Of a stretch of 60,253 bases of DNA, positions 18,763-27,923 are shown piece by piece; the first letter of the stretch is position 1; each line of letters begins with the position of its first letter. The notes beneath the pieces were generated by a model, which saw only the letters and a list, made by a program, of their open reading frames with translations, was not told the DNA's origin and did not search any database. The stretch spans positions 1-60,253 of the forward strand of contig JAIFMP010000089.1 in assembly GCA_020048405.1 (NCBI GenBank). Reading direction: 5' to 3'. The position numbers and the translations under genes were made by a program. Source of the DNA: Hydrogenophaga sp. (GTDB taxonomy: Bacteria; Pseudomonadota; Gammaproteobacteria; Burkholderiales; Burkholderiaceae_C).

Positions 18763-19745
18763 TTTTCAGCCCTCATCAGCATGATCTTGGCGGCAGCCAG
18801 CACCACGAAAGTGATGACAAACAGCAGGAAGGCCAGCGCAAACAGCGTGGACACATGGAAATCCGCCGCTTCGCCAAACTCATTGGCAAGCGTCGAAGCG
18901 ATGGACGTACCAGGCGAGAACAGCGAAGTGGGCAACCGGTTGGCATTGCCGATCACAAACGTGACGGCCATCGTTTCGCCCAACGCACGGCCCAGGCCGA
19001 GCATGACGCCACCGACCACCCCTTTTTGGGTGTACGGCAGCACGACCTTGCGCACCACCTCCCACGTGGTGCACCCCAGTCCGTATGCCGATTCGCGCAG
19101 GATGGGTGGCACGATTTCAAACACATCCCTCATGACTGCTGCAACAAATGGCAATACCATGAAAGCCAGCACAATGCCCGCGGCCAGGATGCCGATGCCG
19201 TTGGTCGCCCCACCGAACAGGGGGCCAATCAAGGGCATTTGCCCGAGGGTGGACTGGATGGCTGGCTGCCCGTACTCGGCGAACAGCGGAGCAAAAATGA
19301 AAAGACCGAACATGCCGTAAATGATGGAGGGTACGGCGGCCAACAGTTCAATGGCGGTACCCAACGGGCGACGCAGCGCCACAGGACAGTTCTCGGTCAG
19401 AAACAGCGCAATGCCAAATGCCAGCGGCACAGCAATCAGGAGGGCGATGCCAGCACTGGCCAGCGTGCCGAAAATGGCAATGGCCGCACCGAACTCCTCG
19501 TTCACGATGTCCCACTCCACGCGCCAGATGAACTGCACGCCAAACTTGTGGAAGCTGGGCCAGGCATTGATCAGCAGGGAAATGATGATGCCCACCAGTG
19601 CGGCCAGCACGATCAGAGAGAACGACTGGGTGATGCGGTGAAACAGCACGTCTTGAAACCGCTGTTTGCTGGCAATGGCCGCCATGTTCGGGTTGTTCAG
19701 TTGTACTTCTGCAGGCTGCACATTCATGGTGGTCACCACACTCAT
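18747..19745 (-). CDS. pstC: Phosphate ABC transporter permease PstC
   Basis: A 332-aa permease with a cytoplasmic N-terminal extension of about 35 residues and six hydrophobic segments. The EAA-type loop is [20 protein letters not shown], followed by [17 protein letters not shown]. It partners PstA as the membrane channel. The gene follows pstS after 95 bp that contain a stem-loop, and its last codons coincide with a repeat copy. Confidence 0.96.
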   Translation of the reverse strand: MSVVTTMNVQPAEVQLNNPNMAAIASKQRFQDVLFHRITQSFSLIVLAALVGIIISLLINAWPSFHKFGVQFIWRVEWDIVNEEFGAAIAIFGTLASAGIALLIAVPLAFGIALFLTENCPVALRRPLGTAIELLAAVPSIIYGMFGLFIFAPLFAEYGQPAIQSTLGQMPLIGPLFGGATNGIGILAAGIVLAFMVLPFVAAVMRDVFEIVPPILRESAYGLGCTTWEVVRKVVLPYTQKGVVGGVMLGLGRALGETMAVTFVIGNANRLPTSLFSPGTSIASTLANEFGEAADFHVSTLFALAFLLFVITFVVLAAAKIMLMRAEKAKGA

Positions 19746-19783
19746 AAAAACTCCTCACCAGGGGCACAGGCACCCCCACCAAA

Positions 19784-19820
19784 CAAAAACCTGCCAGAGC
19801 AACAGACGTGCGCTGGCAGG
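19784..19820 (-). terminator. Stem-loop between pstS and pstC (attenuator candidate)
   Basis: Arms CCTGCCAG (19813-19820 read on minus) and CTGGCAGG (19790-19797) enclose a 15-nt loop, followed on the minus strand by TTTTTGTTTG. It lies 20 bases past the pstS stop and 38 before pstC. Such an element would give more binding protein than permease, as expected for ABC importers. Confidence 0.6.
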
Positions 19821-19840
19821 CAGGTCAGCTTACCGCTGAA

Positions 19841-20869
19841 TCACTTGTTGTTGATTTGGGACCAGACTTTGGAGCGGATCTGGTCGGTCAGGCTGTCGGG
19901 CAATGGCACGTAGTCCAGGTCGGAAGCCAGCTTCTTGCCGTTCTTGAAAGACCAGTCAAAGAACTTCAACACTTCAGCGGACTCAGCCTTGTTGGTGGGT
20001 TGCTTGTACATCAGGATGAAAGAGGCTGTGCTGATGGGCCAGCTGGTGTCGCCCTTGGCGTTGACCATCGACACGCCCATGCCAGGCACGCTGAACCAGT
20101 CGGCACCAGCAGCAGCAGCAGCAAATGTCACGTCGTCGGGCTTGACATACTTGCCGTTGGCGTTTTGCAGCTGCATGAAGGGCATGTTGTTTTTCTTGAC
20201 GTAGGCGTATTCAACGTAACCCACGGCACCCTTCACACGGTTCACGTTGGCGGCCACGCCTTCGTTGCCCTTGCCACCCACCGACGATGCGGCAGGCCAC
20301 TTGACAGCGGCGCCCTTGCCCACTTTGCTGGCCCACTCGGGGCTGATGGCAGCCAGGTAGTCGGTGAAGTTGAACGTTGTACCTGAGCCGTCAGCGCGGT
20401 GCACCACGGTCACGGCCGTATCAGGCAGCGCCACGCCAGGGTTCAACGCGGCCAGTTTGGCATCGTTCCACTTGGTGATGTTGCCCAGGAACAGGTCAGC
20501 CAGCACGGGGCCGGTGATTTTCAGATCGCCAGGCTTGATGCCGTCGAGGTTGAACACAGGGACCGTGCCACCGATGATGGCTGGGAACTGCACCATGCCA
20601 TCCTTGTCCAGGTCTGCACCGCCCACAGGGGCGTCGGAAGCACCAAATGCCACGGTTTTTGCGCGGATTTGCTTCAAACCGCCAGAAGAACCGATGGACT
20701 GGTAGTTCAGACCTGTACCTGTGGCTGCTTTGTAAGCCTCAGCCCACTTGGCGTAGACGGGGAACGGGAAGGTAGCACCAGCACCGGTGATGTCGGCTGC
20801 GATGGCCGAAGTGCCGAAGGCCAGAGCGGCGACAGAAGCAGCCACGGATTTCAGGAACAGACGTTTCAT
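19841..20869 (-). CDS. pstS: Phosphate ABC transporter substrate-binding protein PstS
   Basis: A 342-aa periplasmic phosphate-binding protein. The Sec signal peptide has a short basic start (MKRLFLK), a hydrophobic core and an AIA cleavage site near residue 24. Phosphate-contact motifs are GAGATFPFPVYAKW, SIGSSGG, FGASDAPV and HRADGSGTTFNFTDYL. It is the first gene of the pst-pho operon; a Pho box is centred about 65 bases upstream. The ATG at 20869 is chosen because the signal peptide begins there. Confidence 0.97.
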   Translation of the reverse strand: MKRLFLKSVAASVAALAFGTSAIAADITGAGATFPFPVYAKWAEAYKAATGTGLNYQSIGSSGGLKQIRAKTVAFGASDAPVGGADLDKDGMVQFPAIIGGTVPVFNLDGIKPGDLKITGPVLADLFLGNITKWNDAKLAALNPGVALPDTAVTVVHRADGSGTTFNFTDYLAAISPEWASKVGKGAAVKWPAASSVGGKGNEGVAANVNRVKGAVGYVEYAYVKKNNMPFMQLQNANGKYVKPDDVTFAAAAAGADWFSVPGMGVSMVNAKGDTSWPISTASFILMYKQPTNKAESAEVLKFFDWSFKNGKKLASDLDYVPLPDSLTDQIRSKVWSQINNK

Positions 20870-20923
20870 GGAAAAAACCTTTCGGGTTGGTTGAGCAAGA
20901 TGCCGCGACTCTAGGAAGCTTTT

Positions 20924-20942
20924 GTGACATACATGTGACACA
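20924..20942 (-). promoter_or_regulatory. Pho box upstream of pstS
   Basis: On the minus strand GTGTCACATGTATGTCAC holds two TGTCAC repeats with an 11-bp period, matching the PhoB consensus (CTGTCAT, four AT-rich bases, CTGTCAT) at most positions. It is 55 bp before the pstS ATG. It also lies between pstS and the divergent ppx. Confidence 0.85.
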
Positions 20943-21038
20943 AACTGCATCCACACCACTTTCCAACACCCGGGCCCTGCCTGCCCAAAGCACGAAAAAC
21001 TCGGTGCTATGCTCGCGGCCAACTGGCACACAACCCCC

Positions 21039-22491
21039 ATGCAAAACGGAACATTACTCGCCGCAGTCGACCTGGGCTCCAACAGTTTCAGGCTCGAAAT
21101 CGGACGCTACGACCACGGTCACATTCAACGTGTGGAGTACCTGAAGGAAGGCGTGCGACAAGGCGGCGGCCTGGGCGAAGACCGCAACCTGTCCGACGTG
21201 GCCATGCAACGTGGCTGGGACTGCCTGGCCCGCTTTGCCGAGCGCATCAAGGGGTTTCAGCGCACGCAGGTGCGTGCCGTTGCCACCCAAACCCTGCGCG
21301 AGGCCCGCAACCGCGACGTATTCATCCAGAAGGCGCAGCTGATCCTGGGCTTTCCCATCGAAGTGATTTCCGGTCTGGAAGAAGCTCGGCTGATCTACCA
21401 GGGCGTGTCACGCCTGTTGCCTCAGTCTGATGAACGCAGGCTGGTGGTGGACATCGGCGGACGGTCGACCGAAATCATCATGGGCCAAGGCTTTCAGGCC
21501 AAAGCCATGGACTCGTTCCGGCTGGGCAGCGTGGCTTGGTCGGAACGTGTTTGCCCCTGCCGCGTTCAGAACCGCCGAGATTGCCGCGCAAGCGGTGCTG
21601 GATGAAGCCTTGGACATGTTTCCCCGCGACCAATGGGACGTGGCTTACGGATCGTCTGGCACCGTGGGAGCGATTGCCGATGTGCTGGCGGCCAACGGCC
21701 GCGACGGCAACACCATCAGCCGCGAGAGCCTGGACTGGCTGCAAGAGAAGCTGATCCGGGCCCAAACCGTCGACAACCTCCGCCTGGAAGGCCTCAAGGA
21801 CGACCGCAAACTGGTCATCGGCGGTGGCATCAGCGTGCTGCGGGCAGTGTTCGACCTGTTCAGCATCGACCACATGCAGGCTGCACAGGGAGCACTGCGC
21901 AACGGGGCGCTGTATGACCTGATTGACCGGGGCTCCGACGTGTCAGACGTGCGCGAACGCACGGTGCAGTGGCTGTGCGACCGCTTTTCAGTGGATGTAC
22001 CACAGGCCAAACGCGTGGGCCTGGTGGCAAATCACCTCTTTCGCCAGATTGCGCAGCCCAACGAGCAGAAAGAACGCCATTCCAAAAAGCTGGAGTGGGC
22101 CGCGAAACTGCACGAACTGGGCGTACACATCTCGCACGACGACGCACACCACCACGGTGCTTACGTGCTGGAGCATGTGGATGCGCCTGGCTTCTCCATG
22201 GTCGAGCTGCAGCGACTGAGTTTGCTGGTGCTGGGGCGCAAGCTGGAGGCCTACCTCGACGACGAACTGCTGGTCAAACAACTGATGTGCCTGCGCCTCG
22301 CCGTCTTGTTGTGCCACGCCCGCCGGGATCCGGCACACCAGGCCATCACGCTCCAGTTCAAGCCCAGGCAGTTCAAGCTCGTGGCCGATGTGGGCTGGGC
22401 GACGGCGCACCCACAATCGGCCTGGCTGATACAGGAAGAGGCGCTGGCCTGGCAAAAGGTCGGCTGGCGGCTGACCTTCGCGTTCAACTGA
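21039..22491 (+). CDS. ppx: Exopolyphosphatase Ppx/GppA family, frameshifted
   Basis: Removes terminal phosphates from polyphosphate. It has the ASKHA-fold phosphate motifs AAVDLGSNSFRLEIG at the N-terminus and VVDIGGRSTEII in the middle, and a C-terminal HD-like domain (KLHELGVHISHDDAHHHGAYVL). The first frame ends with LGSVAWSER and the family resumes in another frame at FAPAAFRTAEIAAQAV. The conserved linker between them is shortened by about 17 nt near 21545-21549; the 1453-nt span is not a multiple of three. The start MQNGTLLAAVDLG at 21039 fits the family. Confidence 0.92.
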
Positions 22492-22530
22492 CAAGCTGAC
22501 TGCTCCCCGCAACAGGTTTTATCGGCGTGT

Positions 22531-24789
22531 TCAGCCTTTGCGGCCGTAGCGCGCCATCAGGGTGCCCTGTGCCGAAGCCATGGGCAGAGCCCGGCCTTTG
22601 GCGGTGTGTTCGGCCACAGCGGGGGCGTAGTGCCCGTCGGGCATCAAATTCCAGGCATCGCGGGTGTCTGCCAGATAGAGGGTCTGACACTCGTCAATCA
22701 CCCGCTGCTTCAGGTGCGAATCTGTCACGGGCCAAGCCAGTTCCACACGGCGCAGCATGTTGCGGTTCATCCAGTCCGCGCTGGACAGCCACAGTTGGTC
22801 GTCATCTCCGATTTGGAAGTGGAACACCCGTGAGTGCTCCAGCAAACGCCCGATGACGGAACGCACGCGGATGTTGTCGGTCACGCCTTTCACCCCGGCA
22901 GGCAATATGCAGGCACCCCGCACCACGATATCAACGTGCACCCCGCATTGCGACGCGTGGGCCAGCCCGCGTGCCAAAGCTTCATCGGTGAGCGCGTTCA
23001 TTTTCAGAAAAATACGCGCCGGTTTGCCCGCCTGTGCCGCATGACATGCCTGCTCCATATGCTCCAGCATGGCTTTGTGCAGGTGGAAAGGTGCCACCAG
23101 CAGCTTGTGCAGCTTGGGCAGGCGGTTCTGGCTGGCCAGGTGCAAAAACACCTGTTCCACATCTTGTGTCAGCAGCGGGTCGGCGGTGAGGTAACTCAAA
23201 TCGGTGTACAGCTTGGCAGTGCCGGGGTTGTAGTTACCTGTGGACAAATGCGCGTAACGCACCAGCCTGTTGTCCTCGCGACGGGTCACCAACATCATCT
23301 TGGCATGCGTTTTCAGCCCGACCACGCCGTACACCACCTGTGCACCCACCGATTCAAGCCGCTCGGCGTAATTGATGTTTGCCTCTTCGTCGAAACGGGC
23401 CTTGAGCTCAACCACCGCAGTCACTTCTTTGCCACGGCGCACGGCTTCGCGCAGCAACTCCATCAGCTCAGAGCGGGACCCCGTGCGGTAGATGGTTTGC
23501 TTGATGGCCAACACATTGGGGTCGTCCACCGCCTCGCGCAGGAAAGCCAGCACCGATTCAAAGGTTTCGTAGGGCTGGTGCACCAGCACATCGCCCTGCT
23601 GCAGGCGGTCAAAAAACGACTGCCCCACACTGAGCTGCGTGGGCCAACCCGCCAAGTACCGCTCAAAACGCATCGTCGGCGCATCCACCAGGTCGATGAG
23701 CTGGGTCAGCCGCACCAAGTTGACGGGACCATGCACGCGGTACAAAGCCTCCGACGGCAACCCAAACTGCTGCAACAAGAAATCCGACAGAAATCCGGAG
23801 CAACCCGCCGAGACCTCCAGCCTCACGGCCTGGCCGTAGTGGCGCTGCTGCAAACCTTTGCGCAACGCAGTGCGCAGGTTTTTGACTTCTTCTTCGTCCA
23901 CCGCCAGGTCGGAGTGGCGTGTGACGCGGAACTGTGAAAACTCTGTCACCTGCCGCCCAGGGAACAAGTCCACCAGGTGCCCGCGGATCAGGCTGGAGAT
24001 CGACACAAAATGTTGCTGCTTGGAGCCTTTCGCCGCAGGCATGGCCAAGTACCTGGGCAAAAACCGCGGCACCTTGACGATGGCAATTTCATTTTCGCGG
24101 CCAAAGGCGTCACGCCCGGCCAACCGCACAATGAAGTTGAGTGACTTGTTGGCCACCTGCGGAAACGGGTGGGCAGGGTCCAGCCCCACCGGAACCAGCA
24201 GGGGCTGCACCTCACGCACAAAGTGGTCCCTCACCCAGGCGCGTTGACGCACGTTGCGTTCGCCGTGGGCCAGCGTTTTGATGCCGCGCTTTTCAAGAGT
24301 CGGCAGCAGGTCCTGGTTGTATATCTGGTACTGCTCGGCCACCAACGCGTGCACACGCTCAGACAGGGCAGCAAAACTCAGGTCGGTGTAGGCACCTTTT
24401 TTGTCGTTGCTGAGTTGGGCCGTCATGTGCGCAGCGGCACGCACCTCGAAAAATTCGTCCAGGTTGGACGAGACGATGCACAGGTAACGCAACCGCTCCA
24501 GCAGAGGGACCTCTGGCCTGCGCGCCCAGCTCAGCACCCGTTCGTTGAACGACAGAATGCTTTGGTCACGGTCCAGCAAATGGAGCCTGGCAGCCGGTGG
24601 CAAGACGGCCTGCAAAGGCTTTTTGTCCTTGACAACGCTGTTGGCGGGGCTGAGCCGCAAACCAGCGGGTACCCGGCGGGACTTTTTGGCAGCGACCTTG
24701 GCCTCTGTGTCGGCCGCAGGGCTGGAAGCAGGTTCGGGCAAAGATGAGGGCAAGATCATGGGGCTATGGCCAGAATGTGACGCTTTCAT
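22531..24789 (-). CDS. ppk1: Polyphosphate kinase 1
   Basis: A 752-aa enzyme that polymerises the gamma-phosphate of ATP into polyphosphate. The N domain starts at LLDRDQSILSFNERVLSWA near residue 65. The catalytic C domains contain VELKARFDEEANINYAERL and RYAHLSTGNYNPGTAKLY, the latter with the phospho-acceptor histidine. The first 60 residues are a low-complexity leader. ATG 24789 is preferred; an in-frame GTG lies at 24798. The gene converges with ppx and stands 21 bp downstream of the GT4 gene, with a Pho box in between. Confidence 0.96.
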   Translation of the reverse strand: MKASHSGHSPMILPSSLPEPASSPAADTEAKVAAKKSRRVPAGLRLSPANSVVKDKKPLQAVLPPAARLHLLDRDQSILSFNERVLSWARRPEVPLLERLRYLCIVSSNLDEFFEVRAAAHMTAQLSNDKKGAYTDLSFAALSERVHALVAEQYQIYNQDLLPTLEKRGIKTLAHGERNVRQRAWVRDHFVREVQPLLVPVGLDPAHPFPQVANKSLNFIVRLAGRDAFGRENEIAIVKVPRFLPRYLAMPAAKGSKQQHFVSISSLIRGHLVDLFPGRQVTEFSQFRVTRHSDLAVDEEEVKNLRTALRKGLQQRHYGQAVRLEVSAGCSGFLSDFLLQQFGLPSEALYRVHGPVNLVRLTQLIDLVDAPTMRFERYLAGWPTQLSVGQSFFDRLQQGDVLVHQPYETFESVLAFLREAVDDPNVLAIKQTIYRTGSRSELMELLREAVRRGKEVTAVVELKARFDEEANINYAERLESVGAQVVYGVVGLKTHAKMMLVTRREDNRLVRYAHLSTGNYNPGTAKLYTDLSYLTADPLLTQDVEQVFLHLASQNRLPKLHKLLVAPFHLHKAMLEHMEQACHAAQAGKPARIFLKMNALTDEALARGLAHASQCGVHVDIVVRGACILPAGVKGVTDNIRVRSVIGRLLEHSRVFHFQIGDDDQLWLSSADWMNRNMLRRVELAWPVTDSHLKQRVIDECQTLYLADTRDAWNLMPDGHYAPAVAEHTAKGRALPMASAQGTLMARYGRKG

Positions 24790-24810
24790 GATAGCCACCC
24801 GCCCCCTGGG

Positions 24811-25931
24811 TTATTTGGCAGTTTTGTGACGGATCGGTGACAACAGCTTTCCTGCCTGTGCAGATTTATGACAAAAATTCGCATCTAGCGCTTTTCTGTA
24901 TTGTATTTCAAGCTTCTTTATTTGAACCAGATGTCGCACAAACTGTTGTGCCGATTGCACCCAGTTGAAGTCGAGGGCACGCAGCCGGGCATGGTGGCGC
25001 GGTATGGCAAGTGCGCGCAGCACGGCCTCACGCAAATTGGGGGCCACCGCGCCACCCTGCCCTTTGGCCAGGATGTCCATGGGGCCGTGTTCGGGGTGCG
25101 CGGCCACTGGGGTGCCACACGACATAGCCTCCAGCATCACCTGGCCAAACGTTTCCAGGCGACTGGGAAACACCAGCACGTCGGCGCTGGCGTACAGCGC
25201 TGCCAGGTCCTGCGGGGGCAAATGCCCTACCCAATGCACCTCAGGATGACTGGCCTGCAGGTGGGCAAGCTGCGGGCCCACACCACACACGACCTTGCTG
25301 CCAGGCAGGTCAAGATCCAGGAAGGCGGGCAGGTTTTTTTCGGTAGCCACACGGCCCACACACAGCAGCACGGGTCTTGGCAAAGGCCCCAAGGCAGGGC
25401 ATGGCCGCGCCTGTGGCTCAAAGCAAAACTGCCGCGTGTCAACCCCCGGGGTCCACGCGCGCACACGGCGAAAGCCCTTGGCCTCCAGAGCATGTGGCCC
25501 ACACTCTGGCTGGCCACCAGCACCCCCTGCGAAGACGCATGGAACCAGCGCAGCACCGCGTAGCCCAAACGGCGTGGCAGCCGATGCCGGGCGTGCAAGA
25601 TGTCGGGAAACTTGGTGTGAAACGCCGTGGTGAACGGCAACTTGCGCCGCAGACAATAGCGCCGGGCAGCCCAGCCCAATGGACCTTCGGTGGCCAAGTG
25701 GATGGCGTCGGGGCGTGAAGCGGCCAACAACTCCGCCAGTTCCCGATGCGGCCAAAAAGCCATCCCCACACCCGGCGAGCCCGGCACCGTCATCTGGCGC
25801 TGAAACCGCCACGCGTGGACGACATCCACCTCATGGCCCTCAGCGGCCAGGGCACGGACCAGTGCTTGGAGTGTGCTGACCACACCATTTGCCTGGGGCG
25901 TCCAGGCATCGGTCACCAAAGCGATCTTCAT
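24811..25931 (-). CDS. GT4 family glycosyltransferase, frameshifted
   Basis: A GT-B glycosyltransferase of the group with lipid sugar transferases. The N-terminal half (MKIALVTDAWTPQANGVVST, DAIHLATEGPLG, TTAFHTKFPDI) runs to SVGHML; the C-terminal half resumes in another frame at LEAKGFRRVRAWTPGVDT and carries LLCVGRVATEKNL and the nucleotide-sugar motif ADVLVFPSRLETFGQVMLEA. The break at 25486-25492 looks like a duplicated CT (ATGCTCTGGAG in place of ATGCTGGAG). The last 30 residues are atypical and overlap a repeat copy and the ppk1 Pho box. It lies between the OlsB-like gene and ppk1, all co-directional. Confidence 0.85.
24826..24844 (-). promoter_or_regulatory. Pho box upstream of ppk1, inside the 3' end of the GT4 gene
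   Basis: On the minus strand TTGTCACCGATCCGTCAC holds two GTCAC units with an 11-bp period, and a degenerate third unit (TGCCA) follows at the same period. It lies 37 bp before the ppk1 ATG and is read as codons near the GT4 C-terminus. The role in ppk1 control is inferred from position and from known PhoB control of ppk in other proteobacteria. Confidence 0.65.
24881..24918 (-). repeat. Dispersed repeat, copy C, inside the GT4 3' end
   Basis: On the minus strand it runs AAGCTTGAAATACAATACAG then AAAAGCGCTAGATGC and aligns closely with the copy in ygiQ (about 30 of 38 positions by eye). It encodes part of the atypical GT4 tail. Confidence 0.6.
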
Positions 25932-25979
25932 GTACGCCTCCAGTCTTGTTTTGACTTGGGCGTGCTGCGCCCAACTGGG

Positions 25980-26855
25980 TCATGCGCCCAGAAAATGCTT
26001 GCGGTAGCGGGGTGGCAGATCGGCGATGCGCATGATCATGGGCAGATCGGCTGCGTTGAAGTCGGGGTCCCAGGCCGGTGCGCCCAAAATTTTGGCTCCC
26101 AGGCGCAAATAGCCTTTGATGAGTGCGGGGGGCTCAACATCCAGCGTGGTGTCCAGCCTGTCGACCGGCAGAGGCAGGCGCGGGCGAACATGGAACTCCA
26201 CGGATGCCATGTGCAGGTCTTTCAACTTGTGCCAAATGCTGGCCGCCGCGTGGCCCCCACCCACCATGCCGTGCGGGCCTGGGTGCTGCATCGGAATGCT
26301 GGCGCACCCAATCATGGTGTCGAGACGGTTGCGCACCATGAAATCGGCCAGCGCCCCCCACAGCGCCATGATCACGCCCCCGTGTCGGTGCTCTGCGTGC
26401 ACGCAACTGCGCCCCAGCTCCACCATGCTTTCGCGCAAAAACCGCAGTCGGGTGAGGTCAAATTCGGTGTCGCTGTAAAAACTCCCCACCCGCTTGGCTT
26501 GGGCGGGTGTCAAGACACGGTAGGTGCCCACCACCATGCCTGAGGCCACGTCGCGCACAAGCAGGTGTTCACAGTAGTCGTCAAACAAATCGATGTCATG
26601 TCCCTCCAGGGTGCGCGGCAGGCGAGCACCCATTTCACCGGCAAACACGGTGTGGCGCAGGCGCTGTGCCTCCCGCACTTCGTCCTGGTGGCGCGCCCAG
26701 GTGACCGACAGGCCCCCTGCCGCCGGGGCCACTGACAGGGCGCTTGGCACGGGTGCGACCTGACCGATGGGAGCAATGGGCGCAATAGATCGCAGCAAAC
26801 CACGGGGCAAGGCAATGGGCGACAGGTCCATGGTGGGGGTAGGCAGTTCTTTCAT
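25980..26855 (-). CDS. OlsB-like GNAT acyltransferase (ornithine-acyl-ACP family)
   Basis: A 291-aa protein with an Acetyltransf_5 (OlsB/hemolysin-like) domain after a 50-residue Pro/Ala-rich leader. Family features are QRLRHTVFAGEMGARL, DIDLFDDYCEHLLVRD, VVGTYRVLTP, SFYSDTEFDLTRL and MVELGRSCVHAEHRHGG. OlsB transfers a hydroxyacyl chain to ornithine in making ornithine lipids, the phosphate-free membrane lipids many proteobacteria produce under phosphate limitation. The location beside a GT4 glycosyltransferase, ppk1 and the pst-pho operon fits that role, but the substrate is inferred. No convincing Pho box is visible upstream. Confidence 0.8.
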   Translation of the reverse strand: MKELPTPTMDLSPIALPRGLLRSIAPIAPIGQVAPVPSALSVAPAAGGLSVTWARHQDEVREAQRLRHTVFAGEMGARLPRTLEGHDIDLFDDYCEHLLVRDVASGMVVGTYRVLTPAQAKRVGSFYSDTEFDLTRLRFLRESMVELGRSCVHAEHRHGGVIMALWGALADFMVRNRLDTMIGCASIPMQHPGPHGMVGGGHAAASIWHKLKDLHMASVEFHVRPRLPLPVDRLDTTLDVEPPALIKGYLRLGAKILGAPAWDPDFNAADLPMIMRIADLPPRYRKHFLGA

Positions 26856-26881
26856 GCGAAACTTTCGTTCTGTTTTGTGTG

Positions 26882-26914
26882 TCGCCTATCTTTAAAAACA
26901 CCTGTGTCAGGCGA
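26882..26914. promoter_or_regulatory. Inverted repeat in the olsB-like/CaiB divergent promoter region
   Basis: TCGCCT (26882-26887) and AGGCGA (26909-26914) form an inverted repeat with a 21-bp spacer in the 81-bp gap between two divergent genes. TTTTGTGTG also occurs twice nearby. An operator is possible but unproven. Confidence 0.25.
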
Positions 26915-26936
26915 ACGACTTTTGTGTGAAATTTCC

Positions 26937-27827
26937 ATGACAAACCCTGCTACAGCCCCTCCATTGGCCGCGCACCGTCCCCTGAACGGTGTCCGGGTGC
27001 TGAGCCTTGCACTCAACCTGCCTGGGCCAGCCGCCCTGATGCGGCTGGCCCGGCTGGGCGCCCACTGCACCAAACTGGAGCCCCCCAGCGGTGACCCCAT
27101 GGCACGGTACAGCCCGCCCGCCTACGCAGCCATGCACGAGGGTCTGGCCGTGCAAACTGCGGACCTGAAGCAGCCCGACGGACAGCAAACGGTCCACTCT
27201 CTGCTGGCCCAAACCGATGTGTTGCTGACATCTTTCCGGCCCTCGGCACTGAACAAGCTGGGGCTGAGCTGGAGAACTTTGTCTGCCGCACACCCAATGC
27301 TGTCGGTGGTAACCATCGTGGGTGCCCCTGCGGCGCGGGCAGAAGAAGCCGGTCACGACCTGACCTACATGGCCGAGGCCGCACTGGTACCTGACCTCCG
27401 CTTGCCGCCCACCCTGTACGCCGACATGGCCGGGGCCCTGGCCGCCAGCGAGGCCGTGTTGCAAGCGGTACTGGCCCGGCACGTCCAAGGTCATGGCACT
27501 GCACTGGAGGTCGCCTTGAGCGATGCAGCAGCGTGGCTGGCATTGCCGCGCCAATGGGGCCTGACGCTGCCCAACGGCGATGTGGGCGGGGCACACGCGG
27601 GCTACAAGGTATACGCCTGCGCAGATGGTCGGGTGGCGGTGGCAGCTCTGGAGCCACACTTTGCCAAAGCACTGTGCCATGTGGCAGGCCTGACAGCAGA
27701 CGCAGCCCAACAGATGCAATCGCCTGACACACACAGACAGTTGGCCGCTTGGATGGCATGCCACACGCGGCAGGCACTGGATGCACTGGCCGTTGCACAC
27801 GACATCCCGCTGCTGACCATGGCGTGA
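26937..27827 (+). CDS. CaiB/BaiF family CoA-transferase
   Basis: A 296-aa type III CoA-transferase-like protein. The N-terminal motif GVRVLSLALNLPGPAALMRL followed by GAHCTKLEPPSGDP is diagnostic. The conserved Asp region is TLYADMAGALAASEAVLQAV. It is shorter than the usual 400 aa and matches the 300-residue Burkholderiales subgroup, which may include racemases. The acyl-CoA substrate cannot be deduced. The start at 26937 is preferred over upstream ATGs because the family begins at RPLNGVRVL. Confidence 0.85.
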   Translation: MTNPATAPPLAAHRPLNGVRVLSLALNLPGPAALMRLARLGAHCTKLEPPSGDPMARYSPPAYAAMHEGLAVQTADLKQPDGQQTVHSLLAQTDVLLTSFRPSALNKLGLSWRTLSAAHPMLSVVTIVGAPAARAEEAGHDLTYMAEAALVPDLRLPPTLYADMAGALAASEAVLQAVLARHVQGHGTALEVALSDAAAWLALPRQWGLTLPNGDVGGAHAGYKVYACADGRVAVAALEPHFAKALCHVAGLTADAAQQMQSPDTHRQLAAWMACHTRQALDALAVAHDIPLLTMA

Positions 27828-27923
27828 AAAAGTGCACACTCTTGGCGTAGAACACACCACAATGTGCGTCCAAGATGTCTGGCAGACGGTATCCTGCCGC
27901 ACCAAACAAACGAGGGAACCCGA

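Noticed and set aside
26856-26936. A Pho box upstream of the OlsB-like gene
   Set aside because: TGTGTC/TGACAC words occur, but no pair has the 11-bp period required for PhoB.
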